DNA from: Propionibacterium sp. | Lineage (GTDB): Bacteria > Actinomycetota > Actinomycetes > Propionibacteriales > Propionibacteriaceae | Assembly: GCA_012517965.1 (NCBI GenBank) | Contig: JAAYTZ010000099.1 | Span: forward strand, 1-40,535 | DNA length: 40,535 nt | Direction: 5' to 3' | Part shown: positions 8,464 to 17,273 of the stretch, piece by piece | Layout: each line of letters starts with the position of its first letter | Numbering within the stretch: position 1 is the stretch's first letter | Position numbers and translations under genes: made by a program | Notes under the pieces: generated by a model | What the model saw: the letters and a program-made list of their open reading frames with translations, nothing else | Told to the model about the DNA's origin: nothing | Database searches by the model: none

Positions 8464-9432
8464 TCAGCGCTGGACGCCCGACAGCCGCGCGAGCCGGAGG
8501 GTGCGGCGGGCGGCGGCGATGATGGGGGCGTCGATCATCTTGCCGTCCAGGCTGACGACCCCGTGGCCCTCGGCCTCGGCCTCCTCGGCGGCGGCGATGA
8601 CCCGCTGGGCGCGCTCGACCTCGTCCTGGGTCGGGGCGAAGGCGTTGTGCAGCGGCTCGATCTGGCGGGGGTTGACCAGCGACTTCCCGTCGAAGCCGAG
8701 CCGCTTGATGACCGCCACCTCGCGCAGGAACCCCTCGGTGTTGTTCACGTCCGTGTACACCACGTCGTAGCAGTGGATCTTCGCGACCCGGGCCGCGTGC
8801 AGGAGGGCCGCCCGCGCGAAGAACAGCTGCGACTCGTCGGCGGCCGTGTCGTGGGTGGTGTGCATGTCCATCACGTAGTCGTAGGCGGCCAGCGCGATGC
8901 CCATCATGCGCGGGGACGCCGTCGCGATCGGCACGGCGTTGACGACGCCGGACGCCGACTCGACCGCGGCCAGGATCTTGGTGCGCCCGAGGGGGATGCC
9001 GTACTTCTTCTCCAGCAGGGTGATCTCCACGTCCAGGTCGTGGATCATCTGGGCGTCGCGCACCATCGGCAGCCGGATGATCGCGGCCCCCGCGGAGACC
9101 ACCGCCTCCAGGTCGTCGTGGAAGAAGGGGGTGTCGATGCCGTTGACCCGGACCACGACGGGGGTGTCGCGCCAGATCGGGCTCTTGATCGCCTCGCGCA
9201 CGAGCAGCCGCGCGGTGTCCTTCTCGCGGACCGCGACCGAGTCTTCCAGGTCGAACATCACGTAGTCGGCGCCGTAGACCTGTACGGTCGACAGCCAGGC
9301 GGCGTTGGATCCGGGCACGAACAGCATCGACCGGCTGGGGTGCTCCTCGGCCGGCTCGGGTTCCGCGACGTCCGCCCTTCGGCCGGCGTAGCGGGGCGCT
9401 CCGCTGAACAGGGGGTTGGGTTCGTGGCTCAC
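8464..9432 (-). CDS. citE: Citrate lyase beta subunit (citryl-ACP lyase)
   Basis: Cleaves citryl-ACP to oxaloacetate and acetyl-ACP; TIM-barrel HpcH/HpaI-aldolase family. The 322-residue protein contains [10 protein letters not shown] near the N terminus, [40 protein letters not shown] and [15 protein letters not shown], all characteristic of CitE. An N-terminal extension of about 30 residues rich in Pro, Ala and Arg precedes the barrel. The start is GTG at 9432 and overlaps the citD stop (GTGA). Oxaloacetate released here could feed the PEP carboxykinase encoded at 110-1957. Confidence 0.96.
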   Translation of the reverse strand: MSHEPNPLFSGAPRYAGRRADVAEPEPAEEHPSRSMLFVPGSNAAWLSTVQVYGADYVMFDLEDSVAVREKDTARLLVREAIKSPIWRDTPVVVRVNGIDTPFFHDDLEAVVSAGAAIIRLPMVRDAQMIHDLDVEITLLEKKYGIPLGRTKILAAVESASGVVNAVPIATASPRMMGIALAAYDYVMDMHTTHDTAADESQLFFARAALLHAARVAKIHCYDVVYTDVNNTEGFLREVAVIKRLGFDGKSLVNPRQIEPLHNAFAPTQDEVERAQRVIAAAEEAEAEGHGVVSLDGKMIDAPIIAAARRTLRLARLSGVQR

Positions 9433-9713
9433 AGCGCCCTCCAGTCCAGGGCATCGCGGCTGGCGCGAGCCACCGCGCCCTGGACGCGGGCGGCGATGAC
9501 GAAGTCGAGCGCGCCCTTGTCGTCGACCGAGATCAGTCCCTCGATCACGCCGAGCTTGGCCAGGGTCTCCTCGACGACCTCCCGGATCCGGGCGCCGTAC
9601 TGCGCCTGGACGGTCGACCTCACCTCGATGCGCAGTTCGTCGGACGGGGTCACCCGCACGAGGGCGTCGGAGGACTCCAGCGTCCCCGCGATCGCCTCGG
9701 TCACGATTCGCAC
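9429..9713 (-). CDS. citD: Citrate lyase gamma subunit (acyl carrier protein)
   Basis: Small acyl carrier subunit that bears the phosphoribosyl-dephospho-CoA arm. The start at GTG 9713 is preferred over the in-frame GTG at 9719 (which would overlap the citC stop): AAGGAG ends 5 bases before 9713, and from this start the modified serine in AGTLESSD falls at residue 14, the same position as in E. coli CitD. The 94-residue length matches the family, as does the C-terminal [22 protein letters not shown]. It is tightly linked between citC and citE. Confidence 0.95.
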   Translation of the reverse strand: MRIVTEAIAGTLESSDALVRVTPSDELRIEVRSTVQAQYGARIREVVEETLAKLGVIEGLISVDDKGALDFVIAARVQGAVARASRDALDWRAL

Positions 9714-9715
9714 CT

Positions 9716-10801
9716 TCACTCCTTCGTGGTTCGGCTCTTCTCGGCGAAGAAGTTCGCCTTGATGTACTCGTAGGTGGGGCGCGGCACCATCCGTTCGATG
9801 GCCGCCAGGTCGCGCGACTCGAGGCAGGCCCGCACGCGGGACGCCGAGATGACGGCCTCGCCGAGGGTGCGGCGTTCGATCTCGTGCACCCGGATCGGCG
9901 GGTGGGCGGAGGGGGCGTCCTCCAGCCAGTGGTGCATCTCGGCGTTGTAGGCGTTGGTGACCGGTGACAGCGGCTCGGTGCCGACGAACCGGTCGGTGAC
10001 GCCCAGCGTGGGACCGATGAAGTCGCGGAACAGCTGCAGGTCGAGCCCGGCGGCGGCGCGGGCGCGCTCCTCGCCCCCCTTGATGAAGTAGTTGGGGAAG
10101 GTGGCACGGCTCACCACGTACCGGCCGCCGCGGTGCACCTGGACGCGCTCGCTGCCCAACTCCGCCACCCCCGCCCGCACCAGGTGGTACCGGTCGCGGG
10201 CCGGGAACAGGGAGGCGTCCTCGCTGACCACGAACACGTGCAGGGCGTCGACCCGGCCCAGGGCGGTCTCGACGAGGTAGCGGTGGCCCAGCGTGAAGGG
10301 GTTCGCGTTGAGGACGACGGCGCCGACGCGGTCGCCCTCGAGGTACAGGTCGGACAGGTCGCGCAGGTAGCGCGGGAGGCCGAACGGGGTGTTCTCGAGC
10401 AGGACGGCCACCCCGGGCACCTCGGCGAGGAAGGAGAACCCCAGCGACTCGAAGATCGCCCGGTTGGCCGGCTTCGTGTAGGCGAACAGGTGGCCGCGGC
10501 CCCGGTCGAGCGCCTCGTAGTTCATGCGCTCCATGACCCGGCGCAGGACCCCCCCGCCCTGGGCGTCGGGGTCGCAGCCGGCGCACTTGAGCACCGAGCC
10601 CGCCAGGCCCAGGCAGCTGATCAGGCGTCCGTCGGCGTCGCGGGCGGTCACGAACAGCTCGATGTCGTCGTCCACGCCGAGGCCGAGGCGGTCGAGCAGC
10701 CCCCGGATCTGGCGGAAGGCGGCGGTGTCGCGGGTCGGTTGGACGGTCGCGATCGTCACGTCGGCGTCCGTGTCGACGGCCGCCTCCAGCATGTCCAGCA
10801 T
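9716..10801 (-). CDS. citC: [Citrate (pro-3S)-lyase] ligase (citrate lyase acetylating enzyme)
   Basis: Activates citrate lyase by acetylating the thiol of the CitD prosthetic group with ATP and acetate. The protein has 361 residues: an N-terminal GNAT-like domain to about residue 130 ([27 protein letters not shown]) and a nucleotidyltransferase domain with [14 protein letters not shown] and a late SASRVRACL segment corresponding to the family's ISAS-type motif. It is the first gene of the operon. The ATG at 10801 has GAGG directly upstream and AAGGA 8 bases away; ATG at 10792 is an alternative. The order citC-D-E-F-XG matches known citrate lyase operons. No CitAB or CitI regulator and no recognisable citrate carrier gene is adjacent. 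Confidence 0.95.
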   Translation of the reverse strand: MLDMLEAAVDTDADVTIATVQPTRDTAAFRQIRGLLDRLGLGVDDDIELFVTARDADGRLISCLGLAGSVLKCAGCDPDAQGGGVLRRVMERMNYEALDRGRGHLFAYTKPANRAIFESLGFSFLAEVPGVAVLLENTPFGLPRYLRDLSDLYLEGDRVGAVVLNANPFTLGHRYLVETALGRVDALHVFVVSEDASLFPARDRYHLVRAGVAELGSERVQVHRGGRYVVSRATFPNYFIKGGEERARAAAGLDLQLFRDFIGPTLGVTDRFVGTEPLSPVTNAYNAEMHHWLEDAPSAHPPIRVHEIERRTLGEAVISASRVRACLESRDLAAIERMVPRPTYEYIKANFFAEKSRTTKE

Positions 10802-10844
10802 CCTCAGCGTCCTTGCCCCCGACAGCCTCCCGCTGCGTACGGAA

Positions 10845-10867
10845 GGGTATCGGCGTCCAGGATACCC
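10845..10867. promoter_or_regulatory. Inverted repeat in the citC upstream region
   Basis: GGGTATC (10845-10851), 9-base spacer, GATACCC (10861-10867), about 45 bases upstream of the citC start in the 194-base divergent gap to the SRPBCC gene. It is the best operator candidate for the cit operon. The remainder of the gap (10868-10995) contains AT-richer TAACGATCGGATAACG, which may belong to a promoter. Confidence 0.4.
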
Positions 10868-10995
10868 CCGGTAACGATCGGATAACGAGGGTGCCCACGG
10901 CAGCGACGGACCCTGGTTCGGGGAGCGGGGGCGGGTCGCACCGGCGAGCGGAACCGGAGGCCGGGGCGAACCGCGAGGCTGGTTGACTGGGGTCC

Positions 10996-11568
10996 GTGCC
11001 CATCCTGAACCTCGCCACCCACGACGCCGACCGGGGCACGGTCGCGGTGCGGTGGCGGTTCGACCTCGACCCGGAGATGGTGTGGACCGGGCTCACCGAT
11101 CCGGTGTGGCTGCGCCGCTGGCTGGGGACGCCCCTGGGCGGCTTCGCCGTCGGGGAGCCGGTGGGGCCGGGCGGGACGATCCGCCTCGATCACGGCGACG
11201 GGCTGGTGCAGACCAGCGTCGTGCGGGGGTGCCGGCTGTGGCGGCACCTGGAGGTCACCTGGGCCTTCCCCGGGGAGCCCCTCTCGGTCGTGGACGTGAC
11301 CCTGGAGCCGGCTGGCCCGATCGACGCCGCCGCCCGACCGTTCGTCGCCGACCCTGTGCTGGCGGCCGCGGGGGAGGCGGCGGGCGCGACGGCGTCCGGG
11401 ACCGACCTCACCCTCAGCCACCTGGGGGTCGGTGCGCAGGCCCGCGAGTACGCGATCGCCTGGCACACCCACCTGCTCTACCTGGCGGCGGCGCTGCGAG
11501 CCTCGCCCATGCCGCTCGACAGGTTCTGGGAGGTTCACGAGCGGGTCGCGCGCGCCTACTACCGCTGA
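10996..11568 (+). CDS. SRPBCC / AHSA1-like domain protein
   Basis: A 190-residue protein with the helix-grip START-like pattern: RWRFDLDPEMVWTGLTDPVWLRRWLG at the N terminus is typical of activator-of-Hsp90-homologue-like proteins, followed by alternating strands and a long C-terminal helix (residues 150-190). Such proteins bind hydrophobic ligands, and many are of unknown function. The start is GTG at 10996, with GGGG just upstream. It is divergent from the citrate lyase operon, and its last 10 bases overlap the convergent gene at 11559. Confidence 0.75.
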   Translation: MPILNLATHDADRGTVAVRWRFDLDPEMVWTGLTDPVWLRRWLGTPLGGFAVGEPVGPGGTIRLDHGDGLVQTSVVRGCRLWRHLEVTWAFPGEPLSVVDVTLEPAGPIDAAARPFVADPVLAAAGEAAGATASGTDLTLSHLGVGAQAREYAIAWHTHLLYLAAALRASPMPLDRFWEVHERVARAYYR

Positions 11569-12596
11569 GGCGCGCCGGCGGCGACCGCGTCGGCCCACAG
11601 CCGGGCCAGGACGGCGGCCGCCGGCTCCGCGCGGGCCAGGCGCCAGCCGGTGCCGGCCCAGAAGTGGGTGTGCTGCAGGTCGCCGCTCCGGGCCGCTGCC
11701 TGCCGCAGCGCCGACGTGAGGAGGTTGACCTCCGGATAGGCGGCGGGGGCGTCCGGGTGCTCCGTGACGAACGCGTTCGCGAGCGCGCGGGCCGGGCGTC
11801 CGGTGAACGCCCGGGTGACCACGGTCTCGGTGAGCGCGGGTGACACCAGGCCGGCCCGGTGCGCGGCGGACGTGCCGGCCTCCGGGGTGAGCAGCAGGGC
11901 CGTGCCGAGTTGGACGGCGGCGGCTCCGGCGGCCAGGGCGGCGGCGATCTGCTCGCCGGTGCCGAACCCGCCGGCGGCGACCACGGGCACCCCGAGGTCG
12001 CGGGCTCCGGGCAGCATGTCCAGCGCGGACAGGTCGTTCGGCTCCTCCGCCGGGGTCAGGGTGGCCCGGTGCCCGCCCGCCTCGACGCCCTGCAGCACGA
12101 CCCCGTCGACGCCGAGCGCCACGGCGCGGGCGGCGTCCGGGACCGAGGCGACGGACGCCAGCACGCAACTGCCCGCCGCCCGCAGGCGGGCGACGGCCGC
12201 CATCGGCGGCAACCCGAACGTGAAGGAGACGACGGGCACGCGGGCGGCGGCGACCAGGTCGAGCTTGGCGTCCCAGTCGTCGTCGGCCTCGACCCGCGGG
12301 GCCAGCGACACCCCGAGGGCCGCCGCGAGGGGCCCGAGCGCCGCCCGGTAGGCGTCGACGGCCTCGGTGGGGGCGGGCGTCTGGGGCGGCACGAACAGGT
12401 TGACCCCGAAGGGGGCGCGGGTCAGGTCGCGTACCTCGGCGATCTCCGCGGCCACCGCCCCCGCCCGCTTGGAGCCGGCGGCGAGGAAGCCCAGCCCGCC
12501 CGCCTCCCCGGCGGCCGCGACGAGCGCCGGCGTGGAGGGGCCGCCGGCCATCGGCGCGGCGACGAGCGGCACCCGCAGCGCGGTGAAGCGGAACAT
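11559..12596 (-). CDS. Nitronate monooxygenase-like FMN enzyme
   Basis: Flavin-dependent TIM-barrel oxidoreductase of the nitronate monooxygenase/2-nitropropane dioxygenase family, 345 residues. Visible features are the N-terminal VPLVAAPMAGG, VVSFTFGLPP, the GVEAGGHR block (the family's catalytic His region), VVAAGGFGTGEQIAAALAAGAAAVQLGTALLLTPE for phosphate binding, and late TRAFTGRPARALAN. Class II family members oxidise alkyl nitronates such as propionate 3-nitronate; the true substrate is unknown here. The ATG at 12596 has GAGGA upstream. The frame is open far upstream, but that region is antisense to the M20 gene. Confidence 0.88.
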   Translation of the reverse strand: MFRFTALRVPLVAAPMAGGPSTPALVAAAGEAGGLGFLAAGSKRAGAVAAEIAEVRDLTRAPFGVNLFVPPQTPAPTEAVDAYRAALGPLAAALGVSLAPRVEADDDWDAKLDLVAAARVPVVSFTFGLPPMAAVARLRAAGSCVLASVASVPDAARAVALGVDGVVLQGVEAGGHRATLTPAEEPNDLSALDMLPGARDLGVPVVAAGGFGTGEQIAAALAAGAAAVQLGTALLLTPEAGTSAAHRAGLVSPALTETVVTRAFTGRPARALANAFVTEHPDAPAAYPEVNLLTSALRQAAARSGDLQHTHFWAGTGWRLARAEPAAAVLARLWADAVAAGAPQR

Positions 12597-12669
12597 GGCC
12601 CCCCGGTCCTCGAGCGTCCCGATGGGGGAATCCAACCAGAGGACGACCGCGGCTACCAGAGCGGCCGCG

Positions 12670-12699
12670 CCGCCCGGGTTTCGGCCGCCCGGGTTTCGG
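12670..12699. repeat. Tandem 15-bp direct repeat
   Basis: CCGCCCGGGTTTCGG occurs twice head-to-tail (12670-12684 and 12685-12699) in the divergent gap between the nitronate monooxygenase-like gene and the M20 deacetylase. Each copy contains the palindrome CCCGGG. It could be a regulator site or replication slippage. Confidence 0.6.
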
Positions 12700-12731
12700 G
12701 CGGGCGGGGGGCGTCCGCTATGAAGGACGCC

Positions 12732-13913
12732 ATGCAGACGCCCACGCAGCAGACCCTCGACTGGCTCGCCCGGCTCGTCGCCCACGACACCACCAGCCGC
12801 GAGCCGAACCTGCCGCTGCTCGAGGAGATCGCCGCCCACGCCCGCGCCCTGGGGCTGATGCCCCTGCTCCTCCCCGCCGGGGGCGGCGGCAAGGGCAACC
12901 TCGTCGTCACCGTGCCGGACGCCGCCGGCGGAGTCCGCGGCGGGGTGCTGCTGTCGGGGCACACCGACTGCGTGCCGGTGGACGGGCAGGCGTGGGCGTC
13001 CGACCCCTTCACCGTGACCGAGCGCGACGGCCGCCTCTACGGCCGCGGCACCGCCGACATGAAGGGGTTCGTCGCCTGCTGCCTGGCGGCCCTCCCGGCC
13101 CTGCTCGCCGAGCCGCTGGCCGAGCCGGTGCACCTCGGGCTGAGCCACGACGAGGAGGTCGGCTGCCTCGGCGCGCCGGCGCTCGCCGCCGCCCTGCACG
13201 CGGCGGGGCGCTCGCCGCGGCTCGGCTTCGTCGGCGAGCCGACCGGGATGCGGATGATCCGCGGGCACAAGTCGATCAACGTGGCCCACATCACGCTGAC
13301 CGGGGTGGCGGCCCATTCCTCGCTCACCGACCGCGGCGTCAACGCCATCGAGTATGGCGCCGAGATCGTCCGGTACTGGCGCGGCGTGGCCGACCGCTGG
13401 CGGGCCGAAGGGCCCTTCGACGACGCCTACCCGGTGCCCTACGCGTCGGCGTCGGTCAACCTGATCGACGGTGGCAACGCCGTCAACACGGTGCCCGAGC
13501 GGTGCCGGATCGCCCTCGAGTTCCGCGCCCTGCCCGGCATGGACGACGCCGCCCACCTGGCCGCGCTGGTCGGATTCTGCCGGGACGTCGAGCGGCGGAT
13601 GCGCGCCGAGAACCCGGCCGCCGCCGTCACCGTCGAGGTCACCGCCCAGACCGTCGGGCTCGACATCGCCCCGGACGCCGAGGTCGTGCGGCTCGGTGCG
13701 GCGCTCGGGCTGGAACCCCTGGCCGACAAGGTGACCTACGGCACCGAGGCCGGCGTGTTCACCGACGCCGGCATCCCGTGCGTCGTGTGCGGCCCCGGCG
13801 ACATCGCCGACGCCCACCGCGCCGACGAGTCAGTCGAGCTCGCCCAGTTGGCGGCGTGCGAGGCCTTCCTCGGGCGGCTGATCGGCCACCTGCGGGTCGG
13901 CGGAGCGTCCTGA
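12732..13913 (+). CDS. M20 metallo-deacetylase, acetylornithine deacetylase-like
   Basis: Zinc-dependent M20 amidohydrolase, 393 residues, close to the length of ArgE. Metal-site motifs are all present: SGHTDCVPVDG (His/Asp), GRGTADMKGF (Asp), HDEEVGCLGA (catalytic and ligand Glu pair), FVGEPT, and a C-terminal HRADESVE (ligand His). ArgE removes the acetyl group from N-acetylornithine. Most actinobacteria use ArgJ instead and no other arg gene is here, so the substrate may be another N-acyl amino acid. The ATG at 12732 is preferred over ATG at 12720 because GAAGGA lies between them. Confidence 0.85.
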   Translation: MQTPTQQTLDWLARLVAHDTTSREPNLPLLEEIAAHARALGLMPLLLPAGGGGKGNLVVTVPDAAGGVRGGVLLSGHTDCVPVDGQAWASDPFTVTERDGRLYGRGTADMKGFVACCLAALPALLAEPLAEPVHLGLSHDEEVGCLGAPALAAALHAAGRSPRLGFVGEPTGMRMIRGHKSINVAHITLTGVAAHSSLTDRGVNAIEYGAEIVRYWRGVADRWRAEGPFDDAYPVPYASASVNLIDGGNAVNTVPERCRIALEFRALPGMDDAAHLAALVGFCRDVERRMRAENPAAAVTVEVTAQTVGLDIAPDAEVVRLGAALGLEPLADKVTYGTEAGVFTDAGIPCVVCGPGDIADAHRADESVELAQLAACEAFLGRLIGHLRVGGAS

Positions 13914-13917
13914 CGCA

Positions 13918-14829
13918 TCAACGCACCGGCAGGTGCGTCCGCGGCGCCAGCCGCGGCCCGCGCCGCGGATGGCCCGCCGTGGTGAGCTCCACCAGGCGCT
14001 GCACCCGGTAGCGGTGGCCGGCGTAGGGCTCCAGCAACTCGGCCAACCCGTCGTCGTCCAGCTCCTCGCCGATCAGCGCCCAGCCGATGCTGCGGGCCAC
14101 GTGGTAGTCGCCGAACGACACGGCGTCCGGGTCGCCGTACGCGCGAGCGCGCACCTCCGCGGACGTCCACCGGCCGATGCCGGGGACGGAGCGGAGGCGC
14201 CGGTCGGCGTCCGGGCCGGGCAGGTCGACCGTGCGTTGCAGGGCGTCGGCGACGCGGGCCGCCAGCACCAGGGTGCGGGAGCGGGCCTGGTCCACGCCGA
14301 GCGCGAGCCACTCCCAACTCGGCACCCGGCGCAGCGCGGCGGCGTCCGGCTGGACCCACAGGGACGCCGCGGGCCCCGGCCCCGGGGCCCGCTCGCCGAA
14401 GCGGAGCACGAGGCGGCGGAAGCCCGCGAACGCCTCGGCCCCCGTGACCTTCTGCTGGATGATCGCGGGGGTCAGCGCGTCCAGGACCACGCCGCCCCGG
14501 CCCACCCGCCAGTGCGGGGCCGCGCGGGCGGCCCGGCGCACGGCGGCGTGGAGCAGCGGCAACCCGGCCGGCTCGTCGTCGGCGCCGAGCATGGCCGGCA
14601 GCTGGTCGAGGGCCCAGGCGGCGCCCGGACCCCACGCGTGCGCCTCGATCGTGGCGAGAGCGGGCCGGGGCAGCACCGCCAGGGTGGCCGGCCCGGCCGG
14701 GGTCCGCAGGCCCCGCCAGTGGCGTCCGGCGTCGTCGAGGCGGTAGGTCGGATCGCCGGCGCCGCGCCGCCAGGCCGACCAGACCTGGCCCACCGGGCAC
14801 GGCCAGGCGGGCCGCCAGTCGCGCCGCAT
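13918..14829 (-). CDS. DNA-3-methyladenine glycosylase II-like (HhH-GPD) protein
   Basis: Base-excision repair glycosylase of the AlkA/HhH-GPD superfamily, 303 residues. The helix-hairpin-helix with the conserved Gly/Pro and catalytic Asp reads LRSVPGIGRWTSAEV ... DAVSFGDYHVARSIGW; upstream LTPAIIQQKVTG is the AlkA-type helix. The N-terminal 100 residues lack recognisable Ada-type domains. The ATG at 14829 is used; the in-frame GTG at 14838 is an alternative start. It is convergent with the M20 gene, separated by 4 bases, and divergent from plsC. Confidence 0.85.
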   Translation of the reverse strand: MRRDWRPAWPCPVGQVWSAWRRGAGDPTYRLDDAGRHWRGLRTPAGPATLAVLPRPALATIEAHAWGPGAAWALDQLPAMLGADDEPAGLPLLHAAVRRAARAAPHWRVGRGGVVLDALTPAIIQQKVTGAEAFAGFRRLVLRFGERAPGPGPAASLWVQPDAAALRRVPSWEWLALGVDQARSRTLVLAARVADALQRTVDLPGPDADRRLRSVPGIGRWTSAEVRARAYGDPDAVSFGDYHVARSIGWALIGEELDDDGLAELLEPYAGHRYRVQRLVELTTAGHPRRGPRLAPRTHLPVR

Positions 14830-14917
14830 CCCCTCCACGGACGCCACCCTACGGTCCCCCGCCGACACGTCCGCGCGTCCTCTTGCCGGGCGGCGTGGGG
14901 GCGGGTTCGATGGAGGG

Positions 14918-15703
14918 ATGGCCGAGGATGAAGGTGGGGCGAATCGGGAACTGGTCGAGGAGATCGCAAGCTCGGGCGGGAGCCTGCTGCGGCGGGCCGC
15001 CCAGCTGCTTCTCCTGCGGCCCGTGCTGCGGGCGGCCATCTCGCTGCAGGTGCACGGCCGAGAGCGGCTCCGGGGGCTGACCGGGCCGTTCGTCGTCGTG
15101 GGCAACCACTCGTCGCACTTCGACACCGCGGCGATCTTCGACGCGCTGCCCGGGCGCCTCGCCCGCCGGCTCTCCACGGGCGCCGCCGCCGATTACTTCT
15201 TCACCAGCCCGACCCGCAAGCTCCTGCCCCGGCTGTTCTTCAACGTGTTCCCCGTCGACCGGCCGGGCAAGCGCCTGCTCGGGGGGCGGAGCCACCGCGG
15301 GCTGGCCGGTCAGCTGCTCGACCGGGGGGTGCCGGTGCTGATCTTCCCGGAGGGCACCCGCTCGCGGAACGGGGTCCTGGGGCGCTTCACTCCCGGCACG
15401 GCACGGCTGTGCACCACCCGCGGCATCCCGTGCGTGCCCGCCGCCCTCGTGGGGGCCCACGCCGCGTGGCCGGCGACCCGGAAGCTCTGGCGACGCGGGC
15501 GCCCGCCGGTGCACGTCACCTTCGGAGCGCCGCTGCAGCCGAGGAAGGGCGAGTCGTCGCTCCTGTTCGGGGCGCGGGTGCAGGCCGAGGTGCTGCGACT
15601 GCACGACCAGACCGCGCGGGCCTTCGGTCTGCCGACGATGCGGGAACTCGCCACCGGCGCGCTGCGGAGGGCACTGCCCGGCGGCCGGGAGAAGCGCTCC
15701 TGA
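14918..15703 (+). CDS. 1-acyl-sn-glycerol-3-phosphate acyltransferase family (PlsC-like)
   Basis: Membrane-associated acyltransferase, 261 residues. It has the catalytic HX4D motif (His64-Asp69 in NHSSHFD) and the glycerophosphate-binding FPEGTRS at 143-149. A hydrophobic segment at about 27-43 could anchor it. It probably acylates lysophosphatidic acid or a related lysolipid in phospholipid synthesis. It is followed after about 40 bases by the DNA ligase on the same strand. Confidence 0.9.
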   Translation: MAEDEGGANRELVEEIASSGGSLLRRAAQLLLLRPVLRAAISLQVHGRERLRGLTGPFVVVGNHSSHFDTAAIFDALPGRLARRLSTGAAADYFFTSPTRKLLPRLFFNVFPVDRPGKRLLGGRSHRGLAGQLLDRGVPVLIFPEGTRSRNGVLGRFTPGTARLCTTRGIPCVPAALVGAHAAWPATRKLWRRGRPPVHVTFGAPLQPRKGESSLLFGARVQAEVLRLHDQTARAFGLPTMRELATGALRRALPGGREKRS

Positions 15704-15743
15704 CCCGACCCCGCACCAGACCCGACCCCGCACCATGGGCGGC

Positions 15744-17273
15744 ATGTTGCTCACCCGGCTGACGGACGCCTCGGCCGCGGTGGCCGCCACCCGGTCGCGG
15801 CTCGCCAAGGTGGCGGCGCTCGCGGCGGTGTTGCGGGCGGCGTCCGGGGAGGAAGCCGAGGTCGTGGCCGCCTACCTGGGCGGGGCGCTGCGGCAGCGGC
15901 GCACCGGGCTCGGCCCCCGGTCGCTCCAGCGGCCGCCGGCGCCCGCGGCGACCCCCTCGCTGACCGTGACCGAGGTCGACGCGGCGTTCGAGGAGCTGAG
16001 CGGCCTGGCCGGCCCCGGCTCGGCCACCCGGCGTGCCGCGTTGCTGGCCGGGTTGCTGGGCCGGGCCACGGCGTCCGAACAGGCCTACCTGGCGGGCCTG
16101 GTGACGGGCGAGGTGCGCCAGGGGGCGCTGGACGGGCTGCTGCTGGAAGCGGTCGCGGCGGCGGCCGAGGTGCCCGCCGCCACGGTGCGGCGGGCGGCCA
16201 TGCTGGCCGGCTCGACGCCGGCGATCGCGCGGGCGGCCCTCACCGGCGGGACAGCGGCGCTGGCCGCGTTCGACCTGACGGTCGGGGTGGCCGTGCGCCC
16301 CATGCTGGCGGCGTCGGCGGCCACGGTCGCGGCGGCCCTGCCGAAGGCCGCGCCCGACGGGGCCGCGGTGGCCGTCGAGGCCAAGCTGGACGGCATCCGG
16401 CTGCAGGCCCACAAGGACGGCGACGACGTCCGCCTGTTCACCCGCTCCCTCGACGACGTGACCGGACGCCTCCCCGAGATCTGCGCGATCGTGCGGACGC
16501 TGCCCGTGGCGGCGGCGATCCTGGACGGCGAGGCGCTGGCCCTCGACGAGGCGGGCCGGCCGCGGCCGTTCCAGGAGACCGCGGCCCTGTCGGCGACGCA
16601 CGCCGCCCGCGACCTCGCCCTCACCCCCCGGTTCTTCGACGCGCTGCTGCTTTCAGGCGCGTCGCTCATCGACCGCCCGCTGCACGAGCGCCGGTCCGCG
16701 CTGCACGACGTCGTGCCGCCCCAGTACCGCGTGGCCGGGGTCGTCACCCCGGACGCCGCCGCGGCCGAGGCCTTCTGCCGCCGGGTGCTGGCCGACGGGC
16801 ACGAGGGCGTCGTGGTGAAGAACCTCGACGCGCCCTACGCGGCCGGACGCCGGGGCGCGGCGTGGGTGAAGGTCAAGCCGGTGCACACCCTCGACCTGGT
16901 CGTGCTCGCGGTCGAGTGGGGCGGCGGGCGCCGCCGGGGGTTCCTGTCGAACCTTCACCTGGGGGCCCGCGACCCGGCGACCGGCGGGTTCGTGATGCTC
17001 GGCAAGACGTTCAAGGGGATGACCGACGCGATGCTCGCCTGGCAGACCAGCCGGTTCCTGGACCTGGAGGAGCGCCGGGAGGGCCACGTCGTCCACGTGC
17101 GCCCCGAGCAGGTCGTCGAGATCGCGTTCGACGGCTTGCAGCGGTCCAGCCGCTACCCCGGGGGGGTCGCGCTGCGCTTCGCCCGCGTGGTGCGCTACCG
17201 CGACGACAAGCGGGCCGCGGACGCCGACACCATCGACACCGTGCGGGCGATCGCGGGAGGCCTCAGGCCCTGA
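15744..17273 (+). CDS. ATP-dependent DNA ligase (LigB/LigC type)
   Basis: Seals nicks through a ligase-adenylate intermediate; an accessory enzyme beside the essential NAD-dependent ligase in actinobacteria. The N-terminal DNA-binding region occupies about residues 1-200. Nucleotidyltransferase motif I is EAKLDGIR, with the adenylated Lys214. Further motifs are DGEALALD, EGVVVKN and WVKVKP. The oligonucleotide-binding domain follows to the C terminus. The ATG at 15744 gives the usual family N terminus (MLL...AVAATRSRLAKV); ATG at 15735 is possible. Its end overlaps the convergent acyltransferase by 11 bases. Confidence 0.93.
   Translation: MLLTRLTDASAAVAATRSRLAKVAALAAVLRAASGEEAEVVAAYLGGALRQRRTGLGPRSLQRPPAPAATPSLTVTEVDAAFEELSGLAGPGSATRRAALLAGLLGRATASEQAYLAGLVTGEVRQGALDGLLLEAVAAAAEVPAATVRRAAMLAGSTPAIARAALTGGTAALAAFDLTVGVAVRPMLAASAATVAAALPKAAPDGAAVAVEAKLDGIRLQAHKDGDDVRLFTRSLDDVTGRLPEICAIVRTLPVAAAILDGEALALDEAGRPRPFQETAALSATHAARDLALTPRFFDALLLSGASLIDRPLHERRSALHDVVPPQYRVAGVVTPDAAAAEAFCRRVLADGHEGVVVKNLDAPYAAGRRGAAWVKVKPVHTLDLVVLAVEWGGGRRRGFLSNLHLGARDPATGGFVMLGKTFKGMTDAMLAWQTSRFLDLEERREGHVVHVRPEQVVEIAFDGLQRSSRYPGGVALRFARVVRYRDDKRAADADTIDTVRAIAGGLRP

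Noticed and set aside
11859-12719. In-frame upstream extension of the M20 deacetylase
   Set aside because: Antisense to the nitronate monooxygenase-like gene, Arg/Gly-rich, and the family N terminus begins at 12732.
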